DNA from: Paracoccaceae bacterium
GTDB taxonomy: Bacteria; Pseudomonadota; Alphaproteobacteria; Rhodobacterales; Rhodobacteraceae
Reading direction: 5' to 3'
DNA length: 64,000 nt
Assembly (NCBI GenBank): GCA_024304985.1
Contig: JAMWZC010000005.1
Coordinates: 170,189 to 234,188 of the forward strand
In this document: positions 31,933-39,190 of the stretch, piece by piece
Numbering within the stretch: the stretch's first letter is position 1
How the letters are laid out: the number at the start of each line of letters is the position of its first letter
Made by a program: the position numbers and the translations under genes
Notes under the pieces: generated by a model
Database searches by the model: none
What the model was told of the DNA's origin: nothing
Seen by the model: only the letters and a program-made list of their open reading frames with translations

Positions 31933-32279
31933 GGCCGTGCCTCCATGTTCGAGACTTCAATCGGATCGGTGATCGGCAACAGCCCCTCTTCTTCCAGCGG
32001 GAAGGCGACCTGATCGATGCGGCCGAACTGCGCGGGGGCCATCGGCATCAGGCCAAGGCTGTCAAAGTTCAGATCGGCCAGATCGCGCAGCCGGTCGGGG
32101 CGATTGAGATAGGCCCATTCCGCCCGCAGCACGGCCAGCCGCGCGCGTGAGGCGCCGATGTCGCGCTGCAACTGATCGGTCACGTCCAGAGCCTGCTGGG
32201 TGCGGTAATTCTCGCGGTAGGCCCAGAAGGCCAGCCCGATGACAGCACAGGCGGTCAGCACGAACAGGACGGAACGCAT
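31929..32279 (-). CDS. ftsL: Cell division protein FtsL
   Basis: A 116-residue bitopic protein that joins FtsQ and FtsB and helps activate FtsWI. A hydrophobic N-terminal helix (VLFVLTACAVIGLAFWAYR) is followed by a predicted coiled coil (TQQALDVTDQLQRDIGASRARLAVLRAEWAYLNRPDRLRDLA). The segment with WAYLNRPDRLRDLA matches alphaproteobacterial FtsL. It lies between rsmH (one-base gap) and ftsI (four-base overlap). Sequence conservation in this family is low, so the call rests on topology and place. Confidence 0.9.
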   Translation of the reverse strand: MRSVLFVLTACAVIGLAFWAYRENYRTQQALDVTDQLQRDIGASRARLAVLRAEWAYLNRPDRLRDLADLNFDSLGLMPMAPAQFGRIDQVAFPLEEEGLLPITDPIEVSNMEARP

Positions 32280-32280
32280 C

Positions 32281-33273
32281 TCAGAACTCTCCCTTGATCA
32301 TCGGCATCCCGAGGGAGGCCGGGTCGGTTTCCCCTGCCGGGGCATCGGTGCGGATCGCAACACGCAGCTTGGCGCTGCGCGAACGTGGGTTTTCGGCCAG
32401 TTCCTGATCGTCCGGGCCGATGGCCTTGCGGGTGGTCTGGCTGAATTGGGCCACCGTCTCGGCCTCGAGGGGCGCATAGCGGTTGGCGCGGCCTGCGGTG
32501 CCAGAGCGCGCTTGCAGGAACCGTTTGACCATCCGGTCCTCGATGGAATGGAAGGTCACCACGGCCAGTTTCCCGCCCGGTTTCAACGCGCGCTCGGCAG
32601 CAGCCAGACCCTCGGCCAGTTCGCGGTATTCGTCGTTCACGGCGATGCGCAGCGCCTGGAAACTGCGTGTGGCGGGGTGGGACTGGCCGGGCTTGGAGCG
32701 GGGCAGGCAGCCCTCGATCAGCCGCGCCAGTTCCAGCGTGGTGGTGATGGGCGCGGTGGTGCGCGCCTTGACGATGGTGCGCGCGATGCGGCGGCTGGCG
32801 CGTTCCTCGCCGTAATTGAACAGGATATCGGCAATCACGCCTTCATCGGCGGTATTCACGATATCGGCGGCAGAGGGGCCGGACTGGCTCATCCGCATGT
32901 CCAGGGGACCGTCCTTCATGAAGGAAAAGCCCCGCTCGGCCATGTCCAGCTGCATCGACGACACGCCCAGATCCAGCACGACCCCGTCCAGATCCTGCCC
33001 GTATTCATCCATGCGGGAAAACACGCCTTCGACCATCTGGATCCGGTCGCCGTAGGCATCCGCCCAGCTTGCGGCCATCTGGAAGGCCAAGGGGTCGCGA
33101 TCCACCGCGATGACCTTGTCCGCCCCCGCCTCAAGCAATCCGCGCGTATAGCCGCCCGCACCAAAGGTGCCATCCAGCCAGACACCCGTGACAGGCGCCA
33201 CCGCCTTCAGAAGCGGACGCAGCAGAACCGGGATATGGGGGGCAGTGTCAGGGGTCGGCGCGGCGGCGGCCAT
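32281..33273 (-). CDS. rsmH: 16S rRNA (cytosine1402-N4)-methyltransferase RsmH
   Basis: SAM-dependent methyltransferase (formerly MraW) that modifies C1402 in the ribosomal decoding centre. The 330-residue product has [13 protein letters not shown], the SAM-binding [37 protein letters not shown] and the C-terminal [16 protein letters not shown]. It starts three bases after the mraZ stop, in the standard order. Confidence 0.97.
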   Translation of the reverse strand: MAAAAPTPDTAPHIPVLLRPLLKAVAPVTGVWLDGTFGAGGYTRGLLEAGADKVIAVDRDPLAFQMAASWADAYGDRIQMVEGVFSRMDEYGQDLDGVVLDLGVSSMQLDMAERGFSFMKDGPLDMRMSQSGPSAADIVNTADEGVIADILFNYGEERASRRIARTIVKARTTAPITTTLELARLIEGCLPRSKPGQSHPATRSFQALRIAVNDEYRELAEGLAAAERALKPGGKLAVVTFHSIEDRMVKRFLQARSGTAGRANRYAPLEAETVAQFSQTTRKAIGPDDQELAENPRSRSAKLRVAIRTDAPAGETDPASLGMPMIKGEF

Positions 33274-33276
33274 GGC

Positions 33277-33780
33277 TCAATCCCCCTTTGCATTGTCCAG
33301 ATAGATGAGCGGATCGAAATCCTCGGGCAACTCGTCCAGCCACGCCTCGGTGCGGGACAGTTCCTCGGTCTCATAGGTCTCGGGCTTCCAGATCTGGAAG
33401 GTGTCACCGGCGGCGATGAAGAAGGCCTCATCCTCCAGCCCGATCTTGGCGCGCAGCTTGGCGGGCAGCACGATGCGGCCTGTCTCGTCGACGGATGTGG
33501 GATAGGATTGCCCGTGGAACATCCGCTCCAGCATCTTGCGCTCCATCGAGCCGCGCGGCAGCTTGGCGATCTTTGTATCGACTTCGGCAATGGCCTCCAT
33601 CGTGTAGCATTCCAGGAATTTGCGGCGGTGGTCGGCGTAGACGATGACCAGTTCGGGGTTCAGACCTTCGGTCCAGTTCGGGTCGCCCGCTTCGAGCACA
33701 CGGCGAAACAGGGCCGGAATCGACACCCGCCCCTTACCGTCCACCTTGTGGTGGCTCTCGCCTCTGAACCTGCGAACCAC
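33277..33780 (-). CDS. mraZ: Transcriptional regulator/division protein MraZ
   Basis: AbrB-like DNA-binding protein at the head of the division and cell-wall cluster; in Escherichia coli it represses its own promoter through spaced TGGGN repeats. The start is a GTG at 33780 (protein MVRRFRGESHHKVDGKGR) with GAGGGA upstream. The 167-residue product has two SpoVT-AbrB-like halves, each with the DXXXR motif (DGKGR and DETGR). The large gap upstream holds candidate MraZ boxes, which supports autoregulation here too. Confidence 0.95.
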   Translation of the reverse strand: MVRRFRGESHHKVDGKGRVSIPALFRRVLEAGDPNWTEGLNPELVIVYADHRRKFLECYTMEAIAEVDTKIAKLPRGSMERKMLERMFHGQSYPTSVDETGRIVLPAKLRAKIGLEDEAFFIAAGDTFQIWKPETYETEELSRTEAWLDELPEDFDPLIYLDNAKGD

Positions 33781-34077
33781 TGTCCCGTGATCCCTCTACC
33801 CTGTCCCCCCCGAAAATTCCGCTCCGTCCACAAACCGGGGTTCTGAACGGAAAACGGCGGATTGAGCTGCTGCCACTGCCCAATCCGCCGCCCTCGTCCC
33901 GCTCTGCGGGGTGTCCGACTGCGCGCGCCACCTGGGGGGATGTCTGCTCGCTCGCGCGCCGGATCTCTTGGTTCGATGAAAGCGGGGTGCCTGTATGAAA
34001 CCTGACTTGGGATTTTTATGTCGGGGTCTTGGGTGCCCCTTGTTATGTCCCGTCCTCATCGTGAATTCTGGATACCG

Positions 34078-34092
34078 TGGGAAATCATGGGA
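34078..34092 (+). promoter_or_regulatory. TGGGA-N5-TGGGA pair (plus strand)
   Basis: Two TGGGA boxes ten bases apart with AATCA between, the spacing used by MraZ in Escherichia coli. This pair is on the opposite strand from the other three groups. Confidence 0.4.
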
Positions 34093-34238
34093 CGCAACAA
34101 AAATATCGACCACATCGCCACTGGATCTTGTCGCCCGAACCCCTGAAAAACAAGATTTAGACGACGATTTGGAGCGTAGAATACCTCTTGTTGCGGAAGA
34201 TCAACAAAACAACACAAAATATAGTGCTTTCAGCGCCG

Positions 34239-34263
34239 CCCGAAAACATCCCACGATTTCCCA
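34239..34263 (-). promoter_or_regulatory. Candidate MraZ operator over a -35 region
   Basis: Read on the minus strand: TGGGA-N5-TGGGA-N5-TCGGG, period ten; the last box is degenerate. It ends about 16 bases upstream of TATATT (34223-34218), so it would cover the -35 of an mraZ promoter. Confidence 0.5.
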
Positions 34264-34339
34264 AGAAATTTCACCCAAGCGACAGCCGTTCTTCCGAAAC
34301 GTCCCGCCGCAGTCGCCTCACCCCAGATGCAGGCATCCT

Positions 34340-34348
34340 TTATCCACA
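34340..34348 (+). promoter_or_regulatory. DnaA box
   Basis: TTATCCACA, a perfect match to the consensus DnaA box. It is alone; no cluster or AT-rich unwinding element suggests an origin. Confidence 0.4.
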
Positions 34349-34417
34349 GATTCACACGGAAAACACGCCAAATCTCGCCAAAGTGATTCGCGTTGAGGGA
34401 ACGGGCACCAGCCCTTT

Positions 34418-34442
34418 CCCGAACCCGTCCCATCGTTTCCCA
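34418..34442 (-). promoter_or_regulatory. Candidate MraZ operator, second group
   Basis: Minus-strand TGGGA-N5-TGGGA-N5-TCGGG, the same layout and the same degenerate third box as the group at 34239-34263, which argues against chance. Confidence 0.45.
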
Positions 34443-34468
34443 TGGCGCCGCCGCCAGAGCGCGACGCG

Positions 34469-34493
34469 TCCCATGACGACCCAGTCCGGCCCA
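34469..34493 (-). promoter_or_regulatory. Candidate MraZ operator, three perfect boxes
   Basis: Minus-strand TGGGC-N5-TGGGT-N5-TGGGA: three perfect TGGGN boxes at period ten, the arrangement described for the Escherichia coli MraZ operator. It is about 690 bases from mraZ and 190 from the helicase gene. Confidence 0.5.
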
Positions 34494-34680
34494 ATTTCAG
34501 GTCGCGCGCCTGTGCCACAGCCTTTGCCCTGTCCCCTGCACGCGGTTTGCGCTATACATCGGGCACCGAAGGCAGTAAGGCCCAGCGCTTGACCAACCCT
34601 TCCCAAACAAATGACACGGGCGCCCCTGGTCGCGTGACCTTCCGTCCCGCAGCCCCGCGCCCAATGACCCGAGTGATTGC

Positions 34681-37095
34681 ATGAACCTGCCCTACCCGAC
34701 GACGAAACCTCTGGCTGATGCGCTGGAGCGGCGCGGCTATGAGGTGCTGACACCTGTCCAGCTTGAGATGATGCGCCCCGACCTGATCGAGGCCGATCTG
34801 CTGGTGTCAGCCCAGACCGGGTCCGGCAAGACCGTGGGCTTTGGCCTGGCCATCGCCCCCACCCTGCTGGGGGCCAGCGACATCCTGCCCCCCGCCGCGG
34901 CACCCCTAGCCTTGATCATCGCCCCCACGCGCGAACTGGCCTTGCAGGTGAAACGCGAGTTCCAGTGGCTCTATCAGGATGCGGGGGTCGTCATGGCCTC
35001 CTGCGTGGGCGGCATGGACATGCGCGACGAGCGTCGGGCGCTGGATCGCGGCGCGCATATCGTGGTCGCCACGCCGGGCCGCCTGCGTGACCATATCATG
35101 CGCGGCTCCATCGACCTGGGCCAGATCCGCGCCGTCGTGCTGGACGAGGCCGACGAGATGCTGGATCTGGGCTTCAAGGACGATCTGGAATTCATCCTGT
35201 CGGAAGCACCCGAAACGCGGCGCACGCTGATGTTCTCGGCCACCGTGCCGCGCGGGATCGCGGAACTGTCCAAGACATATCTCAAGGACAATGCCGTGCG
35301 CGTCGCCACCACCACGGGGGCCACGCAGCATGCCGATATCGAATATCGCGCGCTGACCGCCGCCTATGACGGGACCGAGGGCGCGATCATCAACCTGCTG
35401 CGCTATTACGAGGCGCAGAATGCCATCGTCTTCTGCAACACCCGCGCCACCGTATCGCGGCTGGTCGCGCGCTTCGCCAATCGCGGCTTTTCGGTCGTGG
35501 CCCTGTCGGGCGAGCTGTCACAGGCCGAACGCACCCATGCGCTGCAAGCGATGCGCGATGGGCGCGCCCGCGTCTGTGTGGCGACCGACGTGGCCGCGCG
35601 GGGCATCGACCTGCCCAATCTGGAACTGGTGATCCACGCCGAACTGCCGACCAATTCGGAAACCCTGATGCACCGCTCGGGCCGGACGGGCCGCGCGGGG
35701 CGCAAGGGTGTCTCGGCGCTGGTCGTCACCCCCAAGACCCGTGCCAAGGCGGAACGGCTCTTGAAATTCGCCAAGATCACGGCGGAATGGGCGCTGCCGC
35801 CCTCGGCTGACGAGGTCCGCGCCAAGGATGAGGAGCGGCTGATCAACGATCCTGTCTGGTCGGAACCCCTGAACGAGGGCGAGGAGGATTTCGTCGCCCG
35901 CATCGCATCGACCTATACCGCCGAGCAGATCGCAGGCGCTTACCTGCGCCTGTTCTACAGCCGCCATTCCGCGCCCGAGGAACTGCCCGATCCCGAACAG
36001 CGCCCCGAGCGCAAGCGCGACACCTCCCCGCGCAAGACCTTCGGCCCTTCAAGCTGGCTGAAGCTGTCGGTCGGTGCCAATGAACGGGCCGAGGCGCGCT
36101 GGCTCTTGCCCACGCTCTGCAAGGCCGGTGACATCACCCGCGACGACATCGGCGCGATCCGCGTGCAGGCGGATGAAACCTATGTCGAGTTGCTGTCCGC
36201 CGCCCTGCCGAATTTCCTCAAGGCGCTGGGTCCCGATGCGGTTCTGGATGGGGGCGCCAAGGTCGTGGTGATGGACAACGCGCCCGATCTGGCCGCGATG
36301 CCCCGTGTGGCCCCGCCCCCGCGCGAAGAGCGTGGCGAGCGCAAGCCCCATCGTGGCGCGGATCGTCCCGAGCGCAGCGAGCGTCCCGTCCACCGCGCCC
36401 CGCCCCCGGCGGAAGCGGCCGCCTGGGCCGATGTGCCCGACCGCGTGGCGCCTGTCGAGGCCGCGCCAAAAGCCGCAGGCATGAAATCCCACCGCCCCAA
36501 ATCCGCCGACGATCGCAGCCCCCCTGCGAAACCCGCAGGCTTCAAATCAAGCGGCTTCAAATCCCATGGCGGTGCCCCGCGAGACGGCGCGAAACCGGCC
36601 CGCTCTGAGGGGATGAAATCCCATACCGCCAAACCGCGCAGCGACAAGCCGCGCGAGATGGACCCCGCCGTGCATCGCGGCTTCGACAGCCCCAAACCGC
36701 GCGGCGACAAACCCTACGGCAAACCCGGCGCGAAACCCGGCGACAAGCCCTACGGCAGCAAGCCCTATGCGAAACCGGCAGGCAAACCGGGTGACAAACC
36801 TTATGGCAAGCCCGCGGGCAAGGCAGGCGACAAGCCCTACGGAAAACCCGGCGGCAAGCCCGGTGACAAAGCCTATGGCAAGCCGGGGGCCAAGCCCTTC
36901 GGCAAACCGGGTGGGAAACCGTGGGAGAAATCCGGCGACAAGCCCGCAGGTGATGCGCCTGTGCGCAATGCCGCCGCCAATACCTCGGCGCGTCTTGGAC
37001 CGGGCGGCAAGCCGCTGCCTGCGGGCAAGGGGGCCAAGCCCCGCTCAGGCGGCCCCGCCCGCGGCCCCAATGCCGTGCCGCGCCGCAAGCCCTGA
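34681..37095 (+). CDS. DEAD-box RNA helicase with long repetitive basic tail
   Basis: ATP-dependent RNA helicase, likely acting in ribosome assembly or RNA decay. The 804-residue product has a Q-motif (LTPVQLEMM), Walker A AQTGSGKT, PTRELA, DEAD in VLDEADEMLDLGF, SAT in MFSATVPRG and HRSGRTGRAGRKG. After about residue 455 a DbpA/CsdA-type RNA-binding domain follows (WLKLSVGANERAEARWLLPTLCKAGDITRDDIGAIRV). The last 250 or so residues are disordered and basic, ending in repeats of GDKPYGKP type. It resembles the DeaD/DbpA-like helicases of alphaproteobacteria; the exact orthologue is not certain. Confidence 0.93.
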   Translation: MNLPYPTTKPLADALERRGYEVLTPVQLEMMRPDLIEADLLVSAQTGSGKTVGFGLAIAPTLLGASDILPPAAAPLALIIAPTRELALQVKREFQWLYQDAGVVMASCVGGMDMRDERRALDRGAHIVVATPGRLRDHIMRGSIDLGQIRAVVLDEADEMLDLGFKDDLEFILSEAPETRRTLMFSATVPRGIAELSKTYLKDNAVRVATTTGATQHADIEYRALTAAYDGTEGAIINLLRYYEAQNAIVFCNTRATVSRLVARFANRGFSVVALSGELSQAERTHALQAMRDGRARVCVATDVAARGIDLPNLELVIHAELPTNSETLMHRSGRTGRAGRKGVSALVVTPKTRAKAERLLKFAKITAEWALPPSADEVRAKDEERLINDPVWSEPLNEGEEDFVARIASTYTAEQIAGAYLRLFYSRHSAPEELPDPEQRPERKRDTSPRKTFGPSSWLKLSVGANERAEARWLLPTLCKAGDITRDDIGAIRVQADETYVELLSAALPNFLKALGPDAVLDGGAKVVVMDNAPDLAAMPRVAPPPREERGERKPHRGADRPERSERPVHRAPPPAEAAAWADVPDRVAPVEAAPKAAGMKSHRPKSADDRSPPAKPAGFKSSGFKSHGGAPRDGAKPARSEGMKSHTAKPRSDKPREMDPAVHRGFDSPKPRGDKPYGKPGAKPGDKPYGSKPYAKPAGKPGDKPYGKPAGKAGDKPYGKPGGKPGDKAYGKPGAKPFGKPGGKPWEKSGDKPAGDAPVRNAAANTSARLGPGGKPLPAGKGAKPRSGGPARGPNAVPRRKP
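36690..36960 (+). repeat. In-frame tandem repeat in helicase tail
   Basis: Repeated units of about 24-36 bases encode variants of GDKPYGKPGGKP. The repeat keeps frame throughout and gives a low-complexity Lys/Gly/Pro tail. Such tails often bind RNA and vary in copy number between strains. Confidence 0.75.
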
Positions 37096-37103
37096 CAGGA
37101 AAA

Positions 37104-37129
37104 GGCGCGCGGTGACAACCCCGCGCGCC
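37104..37129 (+). terminator. Hairpin after the helicase gene
   Basis: GGCGCGCGG and CCGCGCGCC pair around eight bases, nine bases after the stop, followed by CCCCCTTT and then the intergenic repeat. A weak T tract makes it an imperfect intrinsic terminator. Confidence 0.6.
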
Positions 37130-37132
37130 CCC

Positions 37133-37155
37133 CTTTCATCTTGCCAAAAATACTC
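37133..37155 (+). repeat. Intergenic repeat, copy C
   Basis: CATCTTGCCAAAAATACTC core just after the helicase hairpin and before the convergent end of the Mrp gene. Confidence 0.6.
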
Positions 37156-37169
37156 AAAAATCTGGCGGT

Positions 37170-38240
37170 TCAGGCCATGCCACCCTCGATCAGGCGCGTC
37201 GCCAGCGCCGCATAGGCCCGTGCCGCCGCGCTGTCACCGCTTGCAATCGGCGTGCCCGCATCCCCGCCCAGCCGGGTGTCCAGATCAATGGGCAACTCCG
37301 CCAGCAGCGGGACACCCATCTTCTCCGCCTCGGCCTTGACGCCGCCATGGCCGAAGATCGCCGTCTCATGCCCGCAATTGGGGCAGCAAAAGACCGACAT
37401 ATTCTCGATCAGCCCCAGCACCGGCGTTTTCAGCGTGTTGAACATGTCGATCGCCTTGCGCGCATCCAGCAGCGCCACATCCTGCGGGGTGGACACCACG
37501 ATGGCCCCGGTCAGCTGCGTGCGCTGGCACAGCGTCAGTTGCACATCACCCGTGCCCGGTGGCAGATCGACCAGCAGCACATCCAGCTCGCCCCATTCCA
37601 CCTGCCCCAGCATCTGTTGCAGCGCGCCCATCAGCATCGGGCCGCGCCAGACCACCGCCTTGGCCGGGTCCAGCATCAGGCCGATGGACATCAGCGTGAC
37701 GCCATGCGCGTGCAGCGGGATGATCGTCTTGCCATCCGGGCTGGCGGGGCGCTGGCTCACGCCCATCATGCGCGGCTGGCTGGGGCCATAGATGTCGGCA
37801 TCCAGCAATCCCACGCGCCGCCCCTGCCGGGCCAGCGCCACGGCCAGATTCGACGACACGGTGGATTTGCCCACCCCCCCCTTGCCTGACCCGATGGCCA
37901 GAATCCGGTCCACGCCCGAGGGTTTGGTCGGTCCCGCCTGCGGTGTCGGATGTCCGCCGATCTTGAGGCTGGGTGCCGCCGGCTTCTCCGCCGGGCCATG
38001 CGCGGTCAGGGCGACGCTCACGCTCTCGACCCCCGGCAGGCGCGCCACGATGGCTTCGGCGGCGGCGCGCAGCGGCTCCATCTGACGGGCGACCTCGGGG
38101 CTTGGCGCCTCGATCACGAATCGCACCGTCCCGCCGGAAATGGTCAGGGCCCGGATCATGTCGCGGCTGACAAGGTCCCCGCCATCCGGCAAAGCAAGCT
38201 GCCGCAGCGCCTGTTCGATTCTGTCTCGCGTGAGTGACAT
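37170..38240 (-). CDS. Mrp/ApbC family iron-sulfur cluster carrier ATPase
   Basis: P-loop ATPase of the Mrp/NBP35 family that carries iron-sulfur clusters to target proteins in the cytoplasm. The start at ATG 38240 with GGAGGAA upstream gives [15 protein letters not shown] and 356 residues. An N-terminal DUF59-like domain (residues 1-80) is followed by a deviant Walker [48 protein letters not shown] and the cluster-binding CxxC in [11 protein letters not shown]. It is transcribed divergently from the ccaF1 locus. Confidence 0.94.
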   Translation of the reverse strand: MSLTRDRIEQALRQLALPDGGDLVSRDMIRALTISGGTVRFVIEAPSPEVARQMEPLRAAAEAIVARLPGVESVSVALTAHGPAEKPAAPSLKIGGHPTPQAGPTKPSGVDRILAIGSGKGGVGKSTVSSNLAVALARQGRRVGLLDADIYGPSQPRMMGVSQRPASPDGKTIIPLHAHGVTLMSIGLMLDPAKAVVWRGPMLMGALQQMLGQVEWGELDVLLVDLPPGTGDVQLTLCQRTQLTGAIVVSTPQDVALLDARKAIDMFNTLKTPVLGLIENMSVFCCPNCGHETAIFGHGGVKAEAEKMGVPLLAELPIDLDTRLGGDAGTPIASGDSAAARAYAALATRLIEGGMA

Positions 38241-38365
38241 GCCAATTCCTCCGTCATCAGTGCCGCAATAGGTGGCAGGTTTGCGGGCAGACACAAGTCC
38301 CGCACGAAAAACGCCTGTTATTGCGGCCAATCGCCTAAATTATAGGTCAGTCCTTCATATGCATT

Positions 38366-38380
38366 TGCTGCATAGCAGCA
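38366..38380 (+). promoter_or_regulatory. Palindrome upstream of ccaF1
   Basis: TGCTGC-ATA-GCAGCA, a perfect 6-3-6 inverted repeat about 100 bases before the ccaF1 ATG, in the 239-base gap shared with the Mrp gene. It resembles the CTGC-N3-GCAG type described for PhaR-like regulators (from memory). In Rhodobacter sphaeroides this locus is driven by RpoHI/RpoHII; I could not define a -35/-10 pair with certainty. Confidence 0.4.
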
Positions 38381-38479
38381 TTGCGCGAGATAGGTATTGT
38401 GCATGCGCAGCATCGACGTATCTTAGTCACAACAGAGCGGAAACGATCCCGCTCACAAGCAAACCGAAAGTGACCGAAC

Positions 38480-38716
38480 ATGGCTTATACATCGGATCTT
38501 CGCCTTGCACAGCCCCGCGCCGCTCAGGCCGGGTTTGTCGGCAAGCTGCTGGCGATCAAGGCCGACCTGTCCGCGCGCTATGCCCAATATCGGGTGTTCC
38601 GTGACACCGTGAATGATCTGGCGATCCTGCCTGACAGCGTTCTGGCCGATATGGGCCTGAACCGGTCGCAGATCCGCTCGGTCGCCTACCAGCACGCCTA
38701 CGGCGCGCAAAAGTAA
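38480..38716 (+). CDS. ccaF1: DUF1127 RNA-binding protein, CcaF1-like
   Basis: A 78-residue basic protein whose second half (FRDTVNDLAILPDSVLADMGLNRSQIRSVAYQHAYG) is a DUF1127 domain, with the usual LxxLPDxxLxDMGLxRxxI pattern. In Rhodobacter sphaeroides the small DUF1127 protein CcaF1 is encoded directly upstream of four CcsR sRNAs, is cotranscribed with them, and binds RNA to affect sRNA maturation and stability. The same arrangement occurs here: the stop is nine bases before the first CCTCCTCCC hairpin. No strong Shine-Dalgarno sequence precedes the ATG. The symbol is given by synteny and domain; the RNA-binding role is inferred. Confidence 0.82.
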   Translation: MAYTSDLRLAQPRAAQAGFVGKLLAIKADLSARYAQYRVFRDTVNDLAILPDSVLADMGLNRSQIRSVAYQHAYGAQK

Positions 38717-38725
38717 CATCGGTAT

Positions 38726-38802
38726 CAGATGGCCCTCTCCTCCTCCCTGGGTCATCTGTGAACTTGCGGCGGCATCCGCTCCTCCTCCCTGGATGTCGCC
38801 GC
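38726..38802 (+). ncRNA. CcsR-type sRNA, unit 1
   Basis: Two hairpins, 38726-38758 (stem CAGATG...CATCTG) and 38766-38802 (stem GCGGCG...CGCCGC). Each loop shows CTCCTCCTCCCTG, which carries the anti-Shine-Dalgarno core CCUCCU. CcsR sRNAs of Rhodobacter sphaeroides have exactly two such hairpins per RNA and are processed from the ccaF1 transcript. The ends given are hairpin edges; true 5' and 3' ends are unknown. Confidence 0.8.
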
Positions 38803-38817
38803 ACCTTAAATAGAATA

Positions 38818-38903
38818 CGGAAGACTTCCTCCTCCTCCCTGAGGTCTTTCGTTGGCAAGAGCGGCGGCACCTTCTCCTCCTCCCTGGGTGTCGCCGCCTC
38901 TTG
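38818..38903 (+). ncRNA. CcsR-type sRNA, unit 2
   Basis: Hairpins at 38818-38851 (CGGAAGAC...GTCTTTCG) and 38856-38903 (CAAGAGCGGCG...CGCCGCCTCTTG, the longest stem of the set). Both loops contain CTCCTCCTCCCTG. The linker before it, about 15 bases, is A/T-richer than the stems and is a likely cleavage zone. Confidence 0.8.
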
Positions 38904-38912
38904 AAAAGATTG

Positions 38913-38991
38913 CGAAGGCTTCTCTCCTCCTCCCTGAGGTCTTCGTATGCAAGAGCGACGGTATCTTCTCCTCCTCCCTGGATACCGTCGC
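38913..38991 (+). ncRNA. CcsR-type sRNA, unit 3
   Basis: Hairpins at 38913-38945 (CGAAGGCTTC...GAGGTCTTCG) and 38955-38991 (GCGACGGTATC...GATACCGTCGC, eleven perfect pairs). Both loops contain CTCCTCCTCCCTG. The first hairpin is a near copy of the first hairpin of unit 2. Confidence 0.8.
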
Positions 38992-39003
38992 GCCTTGGCA
39001 CAT

Positions 39004-39092
39004 ACGCTGGCTCTCCTCCTCCTCCCTGAGGGCCACGTTGCAAGAGCGGCGACACCCCCTCCTCCTCCCTGGGTGTCGCCGTTTTGCGTTTC
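39004..39092 (+). ncRNA. CcsR-type sRNA, unit 4, with terminator
   Basis: Hairpins at 39004-39038 (ACG-TGGCTCTC...GAGGGCCACGT with one bulged C) and 39047-39081 (CGGCGACACCC...GGGTGTCGCCG). Both loops contain the 13-mer. The last hairpin is followed by TTTTGCGTTT, so it may also end transcription of the whole locus. Confidence 0.8.
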
Positions 39093-39190
39093 AGGGGGGT
39101 GTGCTTCAGATCAGGACAAGACTGGCGCAAAGCGTCATCACCCCGGCGCGGGACGCGCGGGGGTCTGGGTGGCTGCGTTAATGGAACCCG
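39093..39190. other. Spacer after the sRNA array
   Basis: About 100 bases between the last hairpin and the convergent uvrD stop. GC-rich, no gene, no further CCTCCTCCC motif. Nothing else recognised. Confidence 0.5.

Larger units (their letters stand above)
33781..34680. other. 900-base intergenic region between mraZ and the DEAD-box gene
   Basis: No convincing gene. The stretch is less GC-rich than its surroundings, especially 34080-34300, and separates divergent mraZ and the RNA helicase gene. It holds four groups of TGGGN boxes, a perfect DnaA box and a possible minus-strand -10 (TATATT, 34223-34218). Open frames here lack codon bias and family similarity. If that -10 is used, mraZ has a leader of about 430 bases. 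Confidence 0.7.

Noticed and set aside
34340..34348. Replication origin at the mraZ gap
   Set aside because: Only one perfect DnaA box, no dnaA or origin-linked genes, no cluster of boxes.
38726..39081. CRISPR-like look of the regularly spaced CTCCTCCTCCCTG repeats
   Set aside because: The repeat is only 13 bases, always in a hairpin loop with paired flanks, the intervals are short and uneven, and there are no cas genes.
38453..39130. Minus-strand Gly/Glu-rich open frames across the sRNA array
   Set aside because: They simply read the complement of CCTCCTCCC (GGGAGGAGG) and have no start signals or family similarity.
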